Shown here piece by piece: positions 54,475 to 55,096 of a stretch of DNA of 55,096 nucleotides (positions are counted from its first letter, which is position 1; every line of letters begins with the position of its first letter). Under the pieces are notes generated by a model. It made no database searches. It was not told the DNA's origin and saw only the letters and a list, made by a program, of their open reading frames with translations. The stretch is taken from the NCBI GenBank assembly GCA_018670825.1, contig JABHIW010000154.1:1-55096 (forward strand), read 5' to 3'. The position numbers and the translations under genes are program-made. The stretch is from Candidatus Scalindua sp. (GTDB lineage: Bacteria > Planctomycetota > Brocadiia > Brocadiales > Scalinduaceae).

Positions 54475-55096
54475 GCTCAGAATTCCGAAAAATAGTTGAG
54501 GCTGTGATCGTGGCTCAAAGAGGTTTGTATGAACAGAATCAGGAGTTTAATGAATACTATGATGAGATCACGGGCGCTACACTAGAGGGGATGAATCCCA
54601 GTGAGGTCCTCTTTAAATGCGATCAAATAAAGTATGAAACAGCTTTGGATGAATGGATCGAAGAACAGTTTAATCAAAATTTCGAACTGACCCTTGGGCT
54701 CCTAAAAGATTCTCTTATTCGTGGTCGAGTTGAGGCGCTGGTTCAGGTGCTAAAAAAAGGCAAAGTCGCTCCATTCGTTGGCGCCGGGCTTTCCATCCCC
54801 TGCGGAAAGAAGAGCTGGCCTGAAATCCTGCGCGAACTCGGTGCCCAATCCAAGAGAATAAATCAGAATGATTTGAACTCTCTCATTGAATTAGGAAACT
54901 ATATTGAGGCCGCAGAAATAGTAGAATCCTGCCTCAAAACACGATTACTGGAATACCTTAGAACCTCACTTCCTGCCAGAGATATTAATGGTCCAATCAA
55001 GATACTGCCAGACCTTTCTGACGAGTGTGTTATTACAACAAACCTGGATGACATTATTGAGAAAGTATATCGAAGTGCAAAGCGTTCGTTTGATGA
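54471..55096 (+). CDS. SIR2-like domain protein (3' end outside window)
   Basis: 208 codons are present; the gene continues beyond the window. An N-terminal helical part (about 1-85) precedes a SIR2-type NAD-binding domain: APFVGAGLSIPCG (about 101-113) is the Gly-rich NAD loop and VITTNLDDIIE (about 187-197) the TTN-D signature. In bacterial immunity SIR2 domains act as NADases that deplete NAD+ on phage attack. Its ATG overlaps the hsdS stop by four bases (ATGA), so it is translationally coupled to the restriction genes. No hsdR has appeared yet; it probably lies downstream. Confidence 0.88.
   Translation, partial: MSSEFRKIVEAVIVAQRGLYEQNQEFNEYYDEITGATLEGMNPSEVLFKCDQIKYETALDEWIEEQFNQNFELTLGLLKDSLIRGRVEALVQVLKKGKVAPFVGAGLSIPCGKKSWPEILRELGAQSKRINQNDLNSLIELGNYIEAAEIVESCLKTRLLEYLRTSLPARDINGPIKILPDLSDECVITTNLDDIIEKVYRSAKRSFD

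Overview
The window is a bacterial chromosome segment of roughly 40% G+C with genes on both strands, many short inverted repeats between genes, and no rRNA or tRNA gene that I could see. The gene set (complete Bat/aerotolerance operon, a NADH-linked heterodisulfide-reductase cluster, bacteriohemerythrin, a UbiD-family decarboxylase, EPS-type MarR regulator, DUF6868-type small membrane proteins, large secreted repeat proteins) fits an anaerobic or microaerophilic environmental bacterium. Planctomycetota of the anammox lineage (Brocadiales, e.g. Scalindua-like) is my best guess, from gene content and base composition only, not from a marker gene.

Layout. 1-2.5 kb: two paralogous membrane-anchored TPR proteins (the first cut by the window edge and ending in a 27-bp minisatellite). 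2.9-8.2 kb: YgiQ-type radical SAM protein, bacteriohemerythrin, MarR-like regulator, a small unknown protein and a TraB/GumN protein. 8.6-15.4 kb: small lipoprotein, a 1438-residue secreted protein with an 82-residue repeat, its secreted partner, and a uracil-DNA-glycosylase-like protein. 15.6-20 kb: hicB with a twice-frameshifted hicA, a MYG1-like phosphoesterase, a SWIM zinc-finger protein, then debris: a copy of the MYG1-like 5' end and a redoxin C-terminal fragment. 20.4-25.1 kb: a large A+T-rich membrane protein of unknown role, a secreted protein, and a DUF6868 gene with a decayed second copy. 26.1-34.2 kb: the Bat operon on the minus strand (DUF58, DUF4381-like, BatA, BatB, BatC, BatD, BatE), without an adjacent MoxR ATPase.

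34.4-41.9 kb: on the plus strand, a strong promoter with an attenuator-like leader precedes hdrC-hdrB-hdrA-flxD(mvhD)-two Fe-S proteins-FAD/NAD protein-mobB. This has the parts list of a flavin-based electron-bifurcating HdrABC-Flx complex that would couple NADH oxidation to ferredoxin and a disulfide acceptor. A histone-H1-like lysine-rich small protein, adenine deaminase, a MASE1 hybrid histidine kinase and a UbiD-family decarboxylase follow (42-50.3 kb), separated by MITE-like elements and decayed duplications.

50.8 kb to the end: a more G+C-rich, probably acquired defence operon: hsdM - HepT-like HEPN toxin - a fusion of MntA-like nucleotidyltransferase to HsdS - SIR2-domain protein (cut by the window edge). 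The HepT signature R-X4-H-X-Y and the MntA signature G-S-X10-D-X-D are both intact, so an antitoxin enzyme appears physically welded to the DNA-specificity subunit of a type I restriction-modification system, with an NADase-type effector in the same operon. This is the most interesting system in the window.
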